A stretch of DNA of 31,982 bases, taken from NCBI GenBank assembly GCA_002424845.1, contig DILD01000035.1:1-31982 (forward strand), read 5' to 3'. The notes beneath the pieces were generated by a model that searched no databases, was not told the origin of the DNA, and was given only the letters and a program-made list of their open reading frames with translations. Below are positions 1 to 11,025 of the stretch, piece after piece. Within the stretch, counting starts at the first letter, position 1. Each line of letters starts with the position of its first letter. Origin of the DNA: Thiobacillus denitrificans (GTDB lineage: Bacteria; Pseudomonadota; Gammaproteobacteria; Burkholderiales; Thiobacillaceae). Both the position numbers and the translations under genes were made by a program.

Positions 1-21
1 ATCCCGCGACTGGCGCGGGAT
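1..21 (-). terminator. Candidate lon transcription terminator hairpin
   Basis: A perfect 8-bp inverted repeat (ATCCCGCG, five-base loop, CGCGGGAT) lies 23 bp beyond the lon stop codon in the direction of lon transcription. Its GC-rich stem and position suit a terminator. Any T-tract that would confirm intrinsic termination lies outside the window. Confidence 0.5.
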
Positions 22-44
22 TCCGACGAACGGCAAAACGTGCT

Positions 45-2462
<2,418 letters not shown>

Positions 2463-2519
2463 GATTTCCTGGTAAAGGTTAAGGAAAGGATGCGCGGCAT
2501 TTCAACCACGCTCATCCGC

Positions 2520-2547
2520 ATTTGGGGGGCATAGTTTGGAATTCAAG
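2520..2547 (-). promoter_or_regulatory. Sigma-32-type (heat shock) promoter of lon
   Basis: On the minus strand CTTGAA (2547-2542) is followed after 14 bases by CCCCAAAT (2527-2520). The known heat-shock consensus is CTTGAA, 13-15 bases, CCCCATNT, so one core position differs. The start would fall near 2513, giving a leader of about 50 bases. Heat-shock control of lon is known in other proteobacteria; its use here is inferred from the match and position. Confidence 0.65.
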
Positions 2548-2575
2548 ATGGCTGATAGGTTCCCCCGTCAGCCAT
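2548..2575 (-). terminator. Hairpin between clpX and lon
   Basis: An 8-bp perfect stem (ATGGCTGA with TCAGCCAT, 12-base loop) begins 6 bp after the clpX stop codon and ends directly before the -35 element of the lon promoter. No T-run follows on the minus strand, so it may be a weak terminator, a 3'-end stabiliser or an attenuator rather than a strong terminator. Confidence 0.4.
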
Positions 2576-2581
2576 TCGAGA

Positions 2582-3853
2582 TCAAGCGCCAGCAGCCAGC
2601 GGCTGATCACCCTGATCGGAATAAATCAGCAAGGGTTTGCCCTCGCCATTGATCAAGCTGTTGTCCACCACCACTTTGCTGACTCCCTTGAGGGACGGCA
2701 GATCGTACATGGTATCGAGCAGGGCATGCTCGATAATGGAACGCAGGCCTCGCGCACCGGTACGCCGTGCCAGGGCGTGCTTGGCGATGGCATTGAGCGC
2801 ATCCTCGCGAAACTCGAGTTCAACGCCCTCCATCTTGAACAATTTGGCGAACTGCTTGGTCAGCGCATTCTTCGGTTCGGTCAGAATCTGCACCAGTGCC
2901 GTCTCGTCAAGCTCGTCGAGTGTCGTCACCACTGGCAAACGTCCGACAAATTCCGGGATCAGGCCATATTTGATGAGATCTTCTGGTTCAACCTGGTGCA
3001 ACAATTCAACATCGCGCTTGGTATCGTCGATATTTTTGACCTGCGCGCCAAAACCGATGCCACCCTTTTCGGTCCGGCCACGAATAACCTTTTCCAAGCC
3101 GCTGAACGCGCCGCCGCAGATGAACAGGATATTGCTGGTATCGACCTGGACGAATTCCTGGTTCGGATGCTTGCGTCCGCCCTGCGGCGGTACCGAAGCG
3201 GTGGTGCCTTCGATCAACTTCAGCAATGCCTGCTGCACGCCTTCGCCAGACACGTCCCGTGTGATCGAGGGGTTGTCGGCCTTGCGCGAAATCTTGTCGA
3301 TTTCATCAATGTAAACAATGCCCTGCTTGGCCTTGTCGACATCGTAGTCACATTTCTGCAGCAGTTTCTGAATGATGTTTTCAACATCCTCGCCGACATA
3401 ACCGGCTTCAGTCAGCGTGGTGGCATCGGCAATCACGAACGGCACGTTCAACAGGCGGGCCAGCGTCTGTGCCAGCAGGGTCTTGCCCGAACCCGTGGGG
3501 CCAATCAGCAGAATGTTGCTCTTGGCCAGCTCGACTTCACCGCTGGATGAGTTGCTGCGCAGCCGCTTGTAGTGATTGTAGACCGCCACGGCCAAGGCTT
3601 TTTTTGCCTGGGTCTGACCGATCACGTACTGATCAAGAATGCCGCTGATTTCGTGCGGCGTCGGCAAGTCCGAGCCTGCCGTCTTCTGGCTGTCGGCCTG
3701 CTGGATTTCCTCGCGAATGATGTCATTGCACAGCTCGACACATTCATCGCAAATGAAAACCGATGGCCCGGCAATCAGCTTGCGCACTTCATGCTGGCTT
3801 TTGCCGCAGAAGGAACAATAAAGAAGTTTGTCGCCCGAGCCTTTGTCCGCCAT
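2582..3853 (-). CDS. clpX: ClpXP protease ATPase subunit ClpX
   Basis: Hexameric AAA+ unfoldase that recognises tagged proteins and feeds them into ClpP. The 423-residue protein has the usual length. The N-terminal zinc-binding domain has four cysteines (13, 16, 35, 38). Walker A GPTGSGKT is at 118-125, the pore loop GYVG at 151-154, Walker B IVYIDEIDK at 179-187, and the RKH substrate loop at 227-229. It follows clpP by 18 bp, so the two are probably cotranscribed and made together, with tig upstream. The start has only a weak ribosome binding site close to the ATG. The product is intact and identification is unambiguous. Confidence 0.98.
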   Translation of the reverse strand: MADKGSGDKLLYCSFCGKSQHEVRKLIAGPSVFICDECVELCNDIIREEIQQADSQKTAGSDLPTPHEISGILDQYVIGQTQAKKALAVAVYNHYKRLRSNSSSGEVELAKSNILLIGPTGSGKTLLAQTLARLLNVPFVIADATTLTEAGYVGEDVENIIQKLLQKCDYDVDKAKQGIVYIDEIDKISRKADNPSITRDVSGEGVQQALLKLIEGTTASVPPQGGRKHPNQEFVQVDTSNILFICGGAFSGLEKVIRGRTEKGGIGFGAQVKNIDDTKRDVELLHQVEPEDLIKYGLIPEFVGRLPVVTTLDELDETALVQILTEPKNALTKQFAKLFKMEGVELEFREDALNAIAKHALARRTGARGLRSIIEHALLDTMYDLPSLKGVSKVVVDNSLINGEGKPLLIYSDQGDQPLAAGA

Positions 3854-3871
3854 GCCTGTTCCTTAGCCTGC

Positions 3872-4528
3872 TTAATTGCCTGATGCTTCGACACGGCTGG
3901 TCAACACCTTGTCGACCAGACCGTAGTTCACTGCTTCGTCCGCACTCATGAAATTGTCACGATCGGTATCGCGTTCAATCGCTTCCATGCTCTGCTCGGT
4001 ATGCTTGGCAAGCATGTCATTGAGGCGGGACTTCAAATAGAGAATTTCCTTGGCGTGGATCGCAATATCCGACGCCTGCCCCTGGAAGCCGCCGAGAGGC
4101 TGGTGAATCATGACACGCGAATTGGGCAGACAGAAGCGCTTGCCCTTGGCGCCCGCAGTCAGCAGAAAAGCGCCCATGCTGGCTGCCTGACCGATGCAAA
4201 GCGTCGACACATCCGGCTTGATGAACTGCATGGTGTCGTAAATGGCCAGTCCAGCGGACACCGACCCGCCAGGCGAGTTGATGTAGAAGTAGATGTCCTT
4301 GTCGGGGTTTTCCGACTCCAGAAACAGCATCTGCGCCACGACCAGATTCGCGGTCGCGTCGTTTACCGGCCCCACCAGGAAAATGACCCGTTCCTTGAGC
4401 AGGCGCGAGTAGATGTCGTAAGCACGCTCGCCACGACCACTCTGCTCGACAACCATGGGAACCAGCCCCAAACCCTGCGGCTCGAGGCGCTGAGAATTGG
4501 CAATACCGTGTTCGAAATCAATGTGCAT
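3872..4528 (-). CDS. clpP: ClpP protease proteolytic subunit
   Basis: Serine peptidase that forms the two-ring degradation chamber of ClpXP. The 218-residue product includes a short N-terminal propeptide before the mature-like sequence LVPMVVEQ at about 22-29. The catalytic triad is Ser117 in GQAASMG, His142 in IHQPLGG and Asp191; the spacings of 25 and 49 residues equal those of E. coli ClpP. The ATG overlaps the trigger factor stop by one base (TGATG), with no clear ribosome binding site, so initiation is probably coupled to tig termination. clpX follows immediately. Confidence 0.98.
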   Translation of the reverse strand: MHIDFEHGIANSQRLEPQGLGLVPMVVEQSGRGERAYDIYSRLLKERVIFLVGPVNDATANLVVAQMLFLESENPDKDIYFYINSPGGSVSAGLAIYDTMQFIKPDVSTLCIGQAASMGAFLLTAGAKGKRFCLPNSRVMIHQPLGGFQGQASDIAIHAKEILYLKSRLNDMLAKHTEQSMEAIERDTDRDNFMSADEAVNYGLVDKVLTSRVEASGN

Positions 4529-5826
4529 CAGGCACGTCCCATCAGTTCTTCAAAGGAGGTTTTCACGTCTTCCACTTGGGCCTGACCTGCAGCCCATGCT
4601 ACCACATTCTCTTCCAGCGCCAGGGACTCGATCTCCTGCATCCGTTCGGGGTTCTGGTAGTACCACTGCATCACCTGTGCCGGGTTTTCGTAGCTTTGTG
4701 CCTGCTCCTCGACCAGGGTACGAATCTGCTCGGGCTGAGCCGTGAGCTTGTTCACCTCGACGATCTCGGCCAGGATCAGCCCCAGGCGAACACGACGCTC
4801 GGCCTGCCCGGTAAACATCTCCGGTGCAAGCTTCATCGTCTGAACCCCACGCGACTGCATATCGGCCTCAGTCATTCTCATCAAGCGATCCGTCTCCATT
4901 TCCACCAGGCTTTGCGGCAGATCCAGCGTACTCTTTTGCAACAGCAGTTCCATTGTCTGTTCTTTGAGCTTGGTTTGCACGCGGCGTTTGACCTCAAGCT
5001 CAAGATTGGCTTTTACCTCAGCCTTGAGTTTCTCGATATCGCCCTCTTCGACACCCAGCGCCTTGGCGAATTCCGTGTCGATTGCCGGCAACACGGGAGC
5101 CTGCACGTCTTTCATCTGCACTTCGAAATGTGCAGCCTTGCCGGCAAGCTCCTTGGCCGGGTAATCGGCCGGAAAAGTCAGATCAAAACCCTTGCTGTCC
5201 CCGGCCTTTGCGCCAACCATGCTCTGTTCAAAATCAGCCAGCAGGCGGCCTTCCCCAATTACCGCAGAAAAGTCCTCGCCCTTGCCGCCTTCGAATTCAG
5301 CGCCGTTGATCGTGCCCTGGTAATCGAATTTGACCAGGTCGTCCTTTGCTGCAGCACGATCGACGGATTCGAAGGTGCGGCGCTGTTTCTGCAGCACTTC
5401 GAGCGTTTTCATCACGTCGGCATCGGTCAGTTCCACGGCAGGGCGGCTGATCTTGCCGCTGGCAAGATCGTCGATCTTGACCTCGGGATAGACCTCGAAA
5501 CTGGCGCTGAAGGTCATGGCCGTCGCACCCGTTTCGCCAGCCTTGGGTTCGAAGCGCGGGTAGCCGGCTATCTTCAATTTATTTGCCTGAACGGCTTCGC
5601 CAAAACGAGCCTGCAGCGTTTCGCCCAGGACTTCCTGTCGCACACCGGCGCCATGCTGGCGAGTCACCGCGGAAAGCGGCGCCTTGCCGGGGCGAAAACC
5701 ATCCATCTTGACGCTGCGTGCCAGACGCTTGAGGCGACCTTGCACTTCGATTTCCAGCTGGTCCATGGGGACGCTGATATCCAGGCGACGGACCAGGCCT
5801 TCGAGAACTTCAAGATTTGCTTGCAT
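4528..5826 (-). CDS. tig: Trigger factor, ribosome-associated chaperone and prolyl isomerase
   Basis: Binds the ribosome exit tunnel and shields nascent chains. The start chosen is the ATG at 5826, which gives 432 residues, the usual family length, and lies 9 bases after AGGA. A longer frame upstream is rejected because it runs through the tRNA-Leu gene. The N-terminal ribosome-binding domain contains the signature GFRPGKAP at 43-50. A central FKBP-type isomerase domain (about 150-240) has the recognisable DLVKFDYQGTINGAEFEGG segment start. The rest is the helical C-terminal cradle. The stop overlaps the clpP start by one base, the classic tig-clpPX arrangement. Confidence 0.97.
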   Translation of the reverse strand: MQANLEVLEGLVRRLDISVPMDQLEIEVQGRLKRLARSVKMDGFRPGKAPLSAVTRQHGAGVRQEVLGETLQARFGEAVQANKLKIAGYPRFEPKAGETGATAMTFSASFEVYPEVKIDDLASGKISRPAVELTDADVMKTLEVLQKQRRTFESVDRAAAKDDLVKFDYQGTINGAEFEGGKGEDFSAVIGEGRLLADFEQSMVGAKAGDSKGFDLTFPADYPAKELAGKAAHFEVQMKDVQAPVLPAIDTEFAKALGVEEGDIEKLKAEVKANLELEVKRRVQTKLKEQTMELLLQKSTLDLPQSLVEMETDRLMRMTEADMQSRGVQTMKLAPEMFTGQAERRVRLGLILAEIVEVNKLTAQPEQIRTLVEEQAQSYENPAQVMQWYYQNPERMQEIESLALEENVVAWAAGQAQVEDVKTSFEELMGRA

Positions 5827-5875
5827 CAAAATACTTCCTGACTGAATTGAGAAGAGGTGAAGTACAAAATAACGA

Positions 5876-5960
<85 letters not shown>

Positions 5961-5993
5961 GGCTTGGCCGCAAAACTATCAACCGATAAGTGT

Positions 5994-6022
5994 AATATAA
6001 TCAATGCGATGCTGTCACCCAA
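5994..6022 (-). promoter_or_regulatory. Candidate tRNA-Leu/tig promoter
   Basis: On the minus strand TTGGGT (6022-6017) and TATATT (5999-5994) are 17 bases apart. The predicted start near 5987 lies about 27 bases before the tRNA. The -35 match is only partial, so the -10 carries most of the support. Confidence 0.4.
5996..6001 (+). promoter_or_regulatory. Candidate -10 element for hpnC
   Basis: A perfect TATAAT on the plus strand lies 67 bp before the first possible hpnC start. No convincing -35 precedes it. It overlaps the opposite-strand TATATT proposed for tRNA-Leu, so the two promoters may exclude each other. Confidence 0.3.
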
Positions 6023-6067
6023 GCCCACCCGACATCCGGCCTAAGTCATTATTCCCATTCCGCTTTT

Positions 6068-6883
6068 TTGTTGCCGGTGCCGGTCGATCACTACGAAAAC
6101 TTCCCTGTTGCCTCCTGGTTGCTGCCTAAACGGTTGCGTCAGCCGGTCGAGGCCATCTACCGGTTTGCCCGCAGCGCGGACGACATTGCCGACGAAGGGG
6201 ACGCATCACCGGCCGAGCGGCTGGCCGGATTGGCGGCGTACCACGCCGAGCTGGATCGCATCGAACGCGGCGACACCCCGACCGATCCCGTTTTCGGCCC
6301 GCTGGCTGCGGCCATCCGTACACATACCATCCCGCTTGCGCCCTTTCGCGACCTGCTGTCCGCCTTCGCACAGGATGTCGAAAAAAAGCGCTACGCTAAC
6401 TTCGGGGAAGTCATGGACTATTGCCGACGCTCGGCCAATCCGGTGGGACGCCTGATGCTGCACCTGTATGGCGACCACGATCCGCGCCATATTGCCTATT
6501 CAGACGCTGTCTGCAGCAGCCTGCAACTGATCAATTTCTTGCAGGACATCGCGGTCGATTACCAGAAAGATCGCATCTATCTGCCGCAGGACGAACTGGC
6601 CGCGCATCATGTCAGCGAAAATCAGATCGCCAAGGGCGACACCCGTGGCCTGTGGAGCATGATGATGCACAAACAGATCGAACGCACCCGAAAACTGTTG
6701 CAAGCCGGTGCGCCCCTCGGGCGCCAGCTCAAAGGACGCATCGGGCTGGAGTTGCGGGTCACCATCCTCGGCGGCGAAACCATCCTGCGCAAGCTGCACA
6801 CCGACCCTGGCTGTGTTTTCCACAATCGTCCGATGCTGACCAGGAAAGACTGGATTGTCATGCTAGGACGCGCGCTTTTCTGA
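6068..6883 (+). CDS. hpnC: HpnC, squalene synthase-like (hydroxysqualene synthase)
   Basis: Isoprenoid head-to-head synthase family enzyme. In the characterised bacterial route, HpnD makes presqualene diphosphate, HpnC converts it to hydroxysqualene and HpnE reduces that to squalene, the hopanoid precursor. About 271 residues; the first metal-binding motif DDIADE is at 38-43 and the second, NFLQDIAVD, at 156-164, followed by KDRIYLPQDEL. There is no upstream ATG in frame: initiation must use TTG at 6068 or 6071, or GTG at 6077, and no clear Shine-Dalgarno is seen, so the exact start is uncertain. The conserved VDHYENFPVASWLLP block begins just after. hpnD starts 2 bp after its stop, and the promoter region is shared with divergent tRNA-Leu. 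Confidence 0.93.
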   Translation: MLPVPVDHYENFPVASWLLPKRLRQPVEAIYRFARSADDIADEGDASPAERLAGLAAYHAELDRIERGDTPTDPVFGPLAAAIRTHTIPLAPFRDLLSAFAQDVEKKRYANFGEVMDYCRRSANPVGRLMLHLYGDHDPRHIAYSDAVCSSLQLINFLQDIAVDYQKDRIYLPQDELAAHHVSENQIAKGDTRGLWSMMMHKQIERTRKLLQAGAPLGRQLKGRIGLELRVTILGGETILRKLHTDPGCVFHNRPMLTRKDWIVMLGRALF

Positions 6884-6885
6884 AT

Positions 6886-7731
6886 ATGGATGCCCATCAG
6901 TACTGCCAGGAGCGTGCCGCCGCCAGCGGCTCCAGTTTTTATTACAGCTTCGTCTTTCTGCCACAAGAGACACGCCGCGCGATCACCGCATTTTACGCTC
7001 TGTGCCGCGAACTCGACGATATCGTGGACGAATGCCACGAGCGGCAGGTGGCCGAGACGAAACTCAACTGGTGGCGCGATGAAATCGGTCGTTTTTCCAG
7101 AGCCACACCGGAACACCCGGTGACCCGCGCGCTTCTCGACAGCCCGCGCAGCCGCAACATTCCGCCTGCGCTCCTGCTCGAAATCGTCGACGGCATGGCC
7201 ATGGACCTCGACCATTCACGCTATCCCGACTTCAAATCGCTCAACCTCTACTGCTATCGCGTAGCCGGCGTGGTAGGCGAAGTGGCCGCGGGGATTTTCG
7301 GTGGTGCCCGCAGCGAGGACGACCGCGACGTCCGCCGCTATGCCCATGAGCTTGGTCTTGCGTTCCAGCTCACCAATATCATTCGCGACGTTGGCGAGGA
7401 CGCGCGGCGTGGACGCATCTATCTGCCACAGGACGAACTGGCGCGCTTCGGAGTGCACGAAACCGATCTGCTGAACGGACGCGATACACCGGAATTCCAG
7501 GCGTTGATGCAGTTCCAGTACCAACGCGCCCTCGCCCATTACGAGAGTGCCTTAGCCGCCCTGCCTGCGCGTGCACGACGACAACAACGTCCCGGACTGG
7601 TGATGGCGGCGATTTATCGCTCGCTACTTGAAGAAATCCGTCGTGCCGATTTTCCTGTGTTGCGCGCACGCATTTCGCTCACGCCGCTGCGCAAGCTGTG
7701 GCTTGCCGGCAAGGCCTGGCTATTCCCATGA
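6886..7731 (+). CDS. hpnD: HpnD, presqualene diphosphate synthase
   Basis: Condenses two farnesyl diphosphates to presqualene diphosphate, the first step of the three-enzyme squalene pathway. The 281-residue product has the two aspartate-rich motifs of the squalene/phytoene synthase family: DDIVDE at 44-49 and NIIRDVGED at 164-172, followed by RRGRIYLPQDEL. The ATG at 6886 is chosen because homologues begin close to this MDAHQYC sequence; a longer frame extends back through hpnC in another reading frame and is not coding. Its TGA overlaps the hpnE start as ATGA, so translation is coupled. Confidence 0.94.
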   Translation: MDAHQYCQERAAASGSSFYYSFVFLPQETRRAITAFYALCRELDDIVDECHERQVAETKLNWWRDEIGRFSRATPEHPVTRALLDSPRSRNIPPALLLEIVDGMAMDLDHSRYPDFKSLNLYCYRVAGVVGEVAAGIFGGARSEDDRDVRRYAHELGLAFQLTNIIRDVGEDARRGRIYLPQDELARFGVHETDLLNGRDTPEFQALMQFQYQRALAHYESALAALPARARRQQRPGLVMAAIYRSLLEEIRRADFPVLRARISLTPLRKLWLAGKAWLFP

Positions 7732-8996
7732 CGCTCAGCGTTGCTGTTGTTGGCGGGGGATGGGCCGGCTGTGCCGCTGCGCTGACTTTGGCAGAAGCGG
7801 GCGTAAAAGTCTCGCTGCATGAAGCCAGCCGCACGCTGGGCGGTCGCGCCCGCGCGGTCGAACTCGGAAGCCATCTGCTCGACAATGGCCAGCACATCCT
7901 GCTCGGTGCCTATGCGCAATCGCTGCAACTGATCGAGCGCCTGTCTCCTGCCACGTCTGACGGCTTGTGGCGTCTGCCGCTTGCGATCGAGCAACCGCCG
8001 GATTTCAGCCTTGTCTGCCCACGTCTGCCCGCGCCGCTGCATCTGCTGGCCGGCCTGCTCGCAGCCCGGGGATTAAGCTGGCGCGACAAGCTGGCCGCCG
8101 CACGCTGGGCACACGCCGTGCTGAACCGAGACGAACCGCCGGATCATTCAAGCGTCAGCCAGCTCACCCGCAACCAGCCCGAAAAACTGAATCGCCTGCT
8201 GTGGCATCCCCTGTGCGTGTCCGCCCTCAATACCCCACCTGACATTGCCAGCGCACGCGTGTTTCGCGATGTGATCCGCGCCGCGTTTGGCGGGTGCAAT
8301 CATCACAGCGATCTCCTGCTGCCACGGCGCGACCTGACCAGTCTGTTCCCTGCGCCCGCAGCAGCACGCGTACTTGAACTTGGTGGCGAGGTCCGCCTGT
8401 CCAGCCGGGTGACCCGCCTTGACGCCACAGTGGATGCCATCACGCTCGACACCCGCGACGAATCGGTGACCTATAGCCACGTCATCCTGGCGGTAGCCCC
8501 CCAACACCTGTCCGCGCTGACGAACCAGGTCGCCGCGCTCGAAACACTCAGCGATGAGGTGGGCCGCTATGACTACCAAGCCATTGCCACTGCTTATGTC
8601 CAGTACGACCCGACATTTCGCTTACCCAAACCGCTGTTTGCACTGGATAACGGCCCGGCACAATTCGTATTCGATCGCGGCCAGAGCCACGGCCAGGCGG
8701 GCTTACTGGCATTTGTTGCCAGCACCGCCACGAACTTGCCCGAGAACTGGCTGGATCAGGCCGAAGCCCAGTTGCAGCGGATCGCTCATCCCGGTCCCGT
8801 GCTTTGGCGCAAGCGCATCGTCGAGAAACAGGCAACCTATGCCTGCGTACCCGGCATGAGGCGGCCTGCCGTGCGCACCGCGCATCCACGCATCTTTCTG
8901 GCTGGCGATTACACCGCCAGCCCCTATCCCGCCACACTCGAAAGTGCCACGCTGAGCGGGGTACAATCGGCGCGCGCACTCCTTGAAAAGCCATGA
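7728..8996 (+). CDS. hpnE: HpnE, FAD-dependent hydroxysqualene dehydroxylase
   Basis: Flavin amine oxidase-type enzyme that in the characterised pathway removes the hydroxyl group of hydroxysqualene to give squalene. 422 residues; the N-terminal FAD-binding Rossmann motif VVGGGWAG is at 7-14, with the typical acidic ribose ligand region LHEAS after it and RTLGGRAR next. The C-terminal FAD motif is FLAGDYTASPYPATLESA near 390-408. The ATG at 7728 overlaps the hpnD stop, and its own TGA overlaps the next gene's ATG, again as ATGA. Hopanoid cyclase genes are not in this window, so the final product (hopanoid or free squalene) is inferred only. Confidence 0.93.
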   Translation: MTLSVAVVGGGWAGCAAALTLAEAGVKVSLHEASRTLGGRARAVELGSHLLDNGQHILLGAYAQSLQLIERLSPATSDGLWRLPLAIEQPPDFSLVCPRLPAPLHLLAGLLAARGLSWRDKLAAARWAHAVLNRDEPPDHSSVSQLTRNQPEKLNRLLWHPLCVSALNTPPDIASARVFRDVIRAAFGGCNHHSDLLLPRRDLTSLFPAPAAARVLELGGEVRLSSRVTRLDATVDAITLDTRDESVTYSHVILAVAPQHLSALTNQVAALETLSDEVGRYDYQAIATAYVQYDPTFRLPKPLFALDNGPAQFVFDRGQSHGQAGLLAFVASTATNLPENWLDQAEAQLQRIAHPGPVLWRKRIVEKQATYACVPGMRRPAVRTAHPRIFLAGDYTASPYPATLESATLSGVQSARALLEKP

Positions 8997-9736
8997 AAGA
9001 CTACATCCCCCGCCCTGACCTGCTCGCAGGTCGCGTCATCCTCGTCACCGGCGCCAGTTCCGGCCTGGGCCGCGTCGCCAGCCTGGCGTACGCACGCCAT
9101 GGCGCCACCGTCGCCCTGCTCGCACGCGACGAAGCCAGGCTGGAAACGGTATATGACGAAATCGTCGCCGCCGGCGGCCCAGAGCCCGCCATGTTTCCGT
9201 ATGACCTGGCGGTTGCCGACGATCGCAGCCTGGACACCCTGGCCGGCACGCTCGCCCATCACCTGAAACGACTTGACGGCGTATTGCACAGCGCACACCG
9301 GTTCTATAGCCTGACTCCCCTGGAGCTACAAACGCTGGAACAATGGCAGACCCTGATGCGGGTCAACCTGATCGCGCCGTTCGCACTCACCCGCGCCTGC
9401 CTGCCGCTGCTTCGCCAGTCGCCGGATGCTTCCGTGATATTTACCGGGGAAACCCACGGCCATCAGCCCAGCGCATACTGGGGCGGCTATGCCGTATCGA
9501 AGTCGGGCGTGGAAACGCTCACCCGCATCTGGGCCGATGAAACCGGTTCGGAGGAAAACCTCCGCATCAACACGCTGATTCCCGGCCAGGTAGCCACCAC
9601 ACTGCGCTCACGCACGCATCCCGGACTCGCACCCGAAACCGTAGCAAGCCCGAACGATCTGATGCCGTGGTATCTGTATTTAATGGGCGCTGACAGCCGC
9701 GCGGTACGCGGCCAGATTGTGGAATGCCAGCCCTAA
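8993..9736 (+). CDS. Short-chain dehydrogenase/reductase with atypical catalytic site
   Basis: NAD(P)-binding SDR of 247 residues resembling the YciK group. The coenzyme motif TGASSGLG is at 19-26, and the catalytic Tyr166 and Lys170 lie in YAVSK, with the tetrad Asn at 125. The usual catalytic Ser, 13 residues before the Tyr, is replaced by Glu153 (context FTGETHG), with Thr154 next to it. The usual NNAG motif reads HSAH (99-102). It overlaps hpnE as ATGA and is last in the squalene operon. Whether it acts on an isoprenoid is unknown; it may simply be a passenger gene. Its substrate cannot be read from sequence. Confidence 0.88.
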   Translation: MKDYIPRPDLLAGRVILVTGASSGLGRVASLAYARHGATVALLARDEARLETVYDEIVAAGGPEPAMFPYDLAVADDRSLDTLAGTLAHHLKRLDGVLHSAHRFYSLTPLELQTLEQWQTLMRVNLIAPFALTRACLPLLRQSPDASVIFTGETHGHQPSAYWGGYAVSKSGVETLTRIWADETGSEENLRINTLIPGQVATTLRSRTHPGLAPETVASPNDLMPWYLYLMGADSRAVRGQIVECQP

Positions 9737-9768
9737 GGGGCACGCCGGCCGGCCATCCCACAGAACAC

Positions 9769-9790
9769 GCCGGGATCAAGCCAGCCCGGC
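9769..9790. terminator. Weak hairpin between convergent SDR and amt genes
   Basis: A 6-bp stem (GCCGGG with CCCGGC, 10-base loop) sits where the two convergent genes end and touches the last base of the amt stop codon. Neither strand shows a T-run after it, so it is only a possible bidirectional terminator. Confidence 0.3.
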
Positions 9791-10992
9791 TACCAATTGG
9801 TCTCCCGTTCAGCCGTTGCCGACACCTTGTGAATACTCAGATCGGCACCGTTAAATTCGGACTCGGCATCCAGCCGCAGGCCGACCCAATACTTCAACAG
9901 GCCATATACGAGCAGGCTGCCAAGTGAGGCGACAACCACGCCACCCAGCGTACCGATCACCTGTGCAATCAGGCTGACGCCGCCCACACCGCCCAGCGCC
10001 TGGGCACCAAAAATGCCGGCGGCCACTCCGCCCCACGCACCGCACAGGCCATGCAACGGCCACACCCCCAGCACATCGTCGATCTTCCACTTGTTCTGCG
10101 TGACCATGAACATCCATACAAACAGCGCGCCGGCTATCGCGCCCGTGGCCAGCGCACCCAACGGGTGCATCAGGTCCGAGCCTGCACACACGGCCACCAG
10201 ACCGGCCAGCGGACCATTGTGAATAAAACCCGGGTCGTTACGGCCAATCACCAGCGCGGCCAGCGTACCGCCCACCATCGCCATCAGAGAGTTCACTGCC
10301 ACCAGGCCCGATACCGCCTCAATCAACTGCGCCGACATCACGTTGAAACCGAACCAGCCTACCGTCAGAATCCACGCACCAAGCGCCAGAAAGGGAATGT
10401 TCGAAGGCGGATGGGCCGACACCATGCCGTCCCTGGTGTAGCGCCCGCGTCTTGCGCCGAGCAGCAGCACGGCGGGCAGCGCGATCCAGCCACCGACTGC
10501 ATGCACCACCACCGAGCCGGCAAAGTCATGGAAGGGCGCGCCAAAAGTGCCCTCCAGCCAGCCTTGAATACCGTAGTTACCGTTCCATACGATGCCTTCG
10601 TAAAACGGATAAACCAGGCCCACCAGTGCAAACGTGGCAGCCAACTGCGGATTGAAGCGTGCGCGTTCGGCAATGCCTCCCGACACGATGGCAGGGATCG
10701 CCGCAGCAAACGTCAGCAGAAAGAAGAACTTGACGAGGTCGTAGCCATTCTGGGCTGACAGCGCCTCGGCGCTGGAATAGAAATTGACGCCGTAGGCGAC
10801 GCTGTAACCGATGAAAAAATAGGCAATGGTAGAGACCGAGAAATCGGTCAGAATCTTGACCAGGGCATTGACCTGATTCTTCTTGCGCACCGTACCGAGC
10901 TCAAGAAAGGCAAACCCCGCGTGCATGGCCAGCACCATAATGCCGCCCAGTAACACGAACAACACATCACTGCCTGACTTCACTGCATCCAT
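9790..10992 (-). CDS. amt: Ammonium transporter (Amt family)
   Basis: Inner-membrane channel for ammonium uptake, 400 residues and about 11 membrane segments. The paired pore histidines are visible: His164 in VVVHAVGG and His314 in WPLHGLCG, with the gate region FFLLTFAAAIPAIVSGGIAER near 90-110. The start is the ATG at 10992, 7 bases after GGAG; upstream in-frame codons are not conserved-looking. The N-terminal RKKNQVNALVKIL stretch recalls the so-called marine-subtype Amt group, a recollection rather than a search. No glnK/glnB gene is adjacent, unlike many amt loci. The upstream 150 bp carry a sigma-54 promoter and two NtrC-type sites. Confidence 0.95.
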   Translation of the reverse strand: MDAVKSGSDVLFVLLGGIMVLAMHAGFAFLELGTVRKKNQVNALVKILTDFSVSTIAYFFIGYSVAYGVNFYSSAEALSAQNGYDLVKFFFLLTFAAAIPAIVSGGIAERARFNPQLAATFALVGLVYPFYEGIVWNGNYGIQGWLEGTFGAPFHDFAGSVVVHAVGGWIALPAVLLLGARRGRYTRDGMVSAHPPSNIPFLALGAWILTVGWFGFNVMSAQLIEAVSGLVAVNSLMAMVGGTLAALVIGRNDPGFIHNGPLAGLVAVCAGSDLMHPLGALATGAIAGALFVWMFMVTQNKWKIDDVLGVWPLHGLCGAWGGVAAGIFGAQALGGVGGVSLIAQVIGTLGGVVVASLGSLLVYGLLKYWVGLRLDAESEFNGADLSIHKVSATAERETNW

Positions 10993-11025
10993 GCCGCGTC
11001 TCCCAATTGATTGACGGGCGACACA

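Noticed and set aside
6421..6885. Long N-terminal extension of hpnD overlapping hpnC
   Set aside because: It is out of frame with the certain hpnC protein and its translation has no squalene synthase features.
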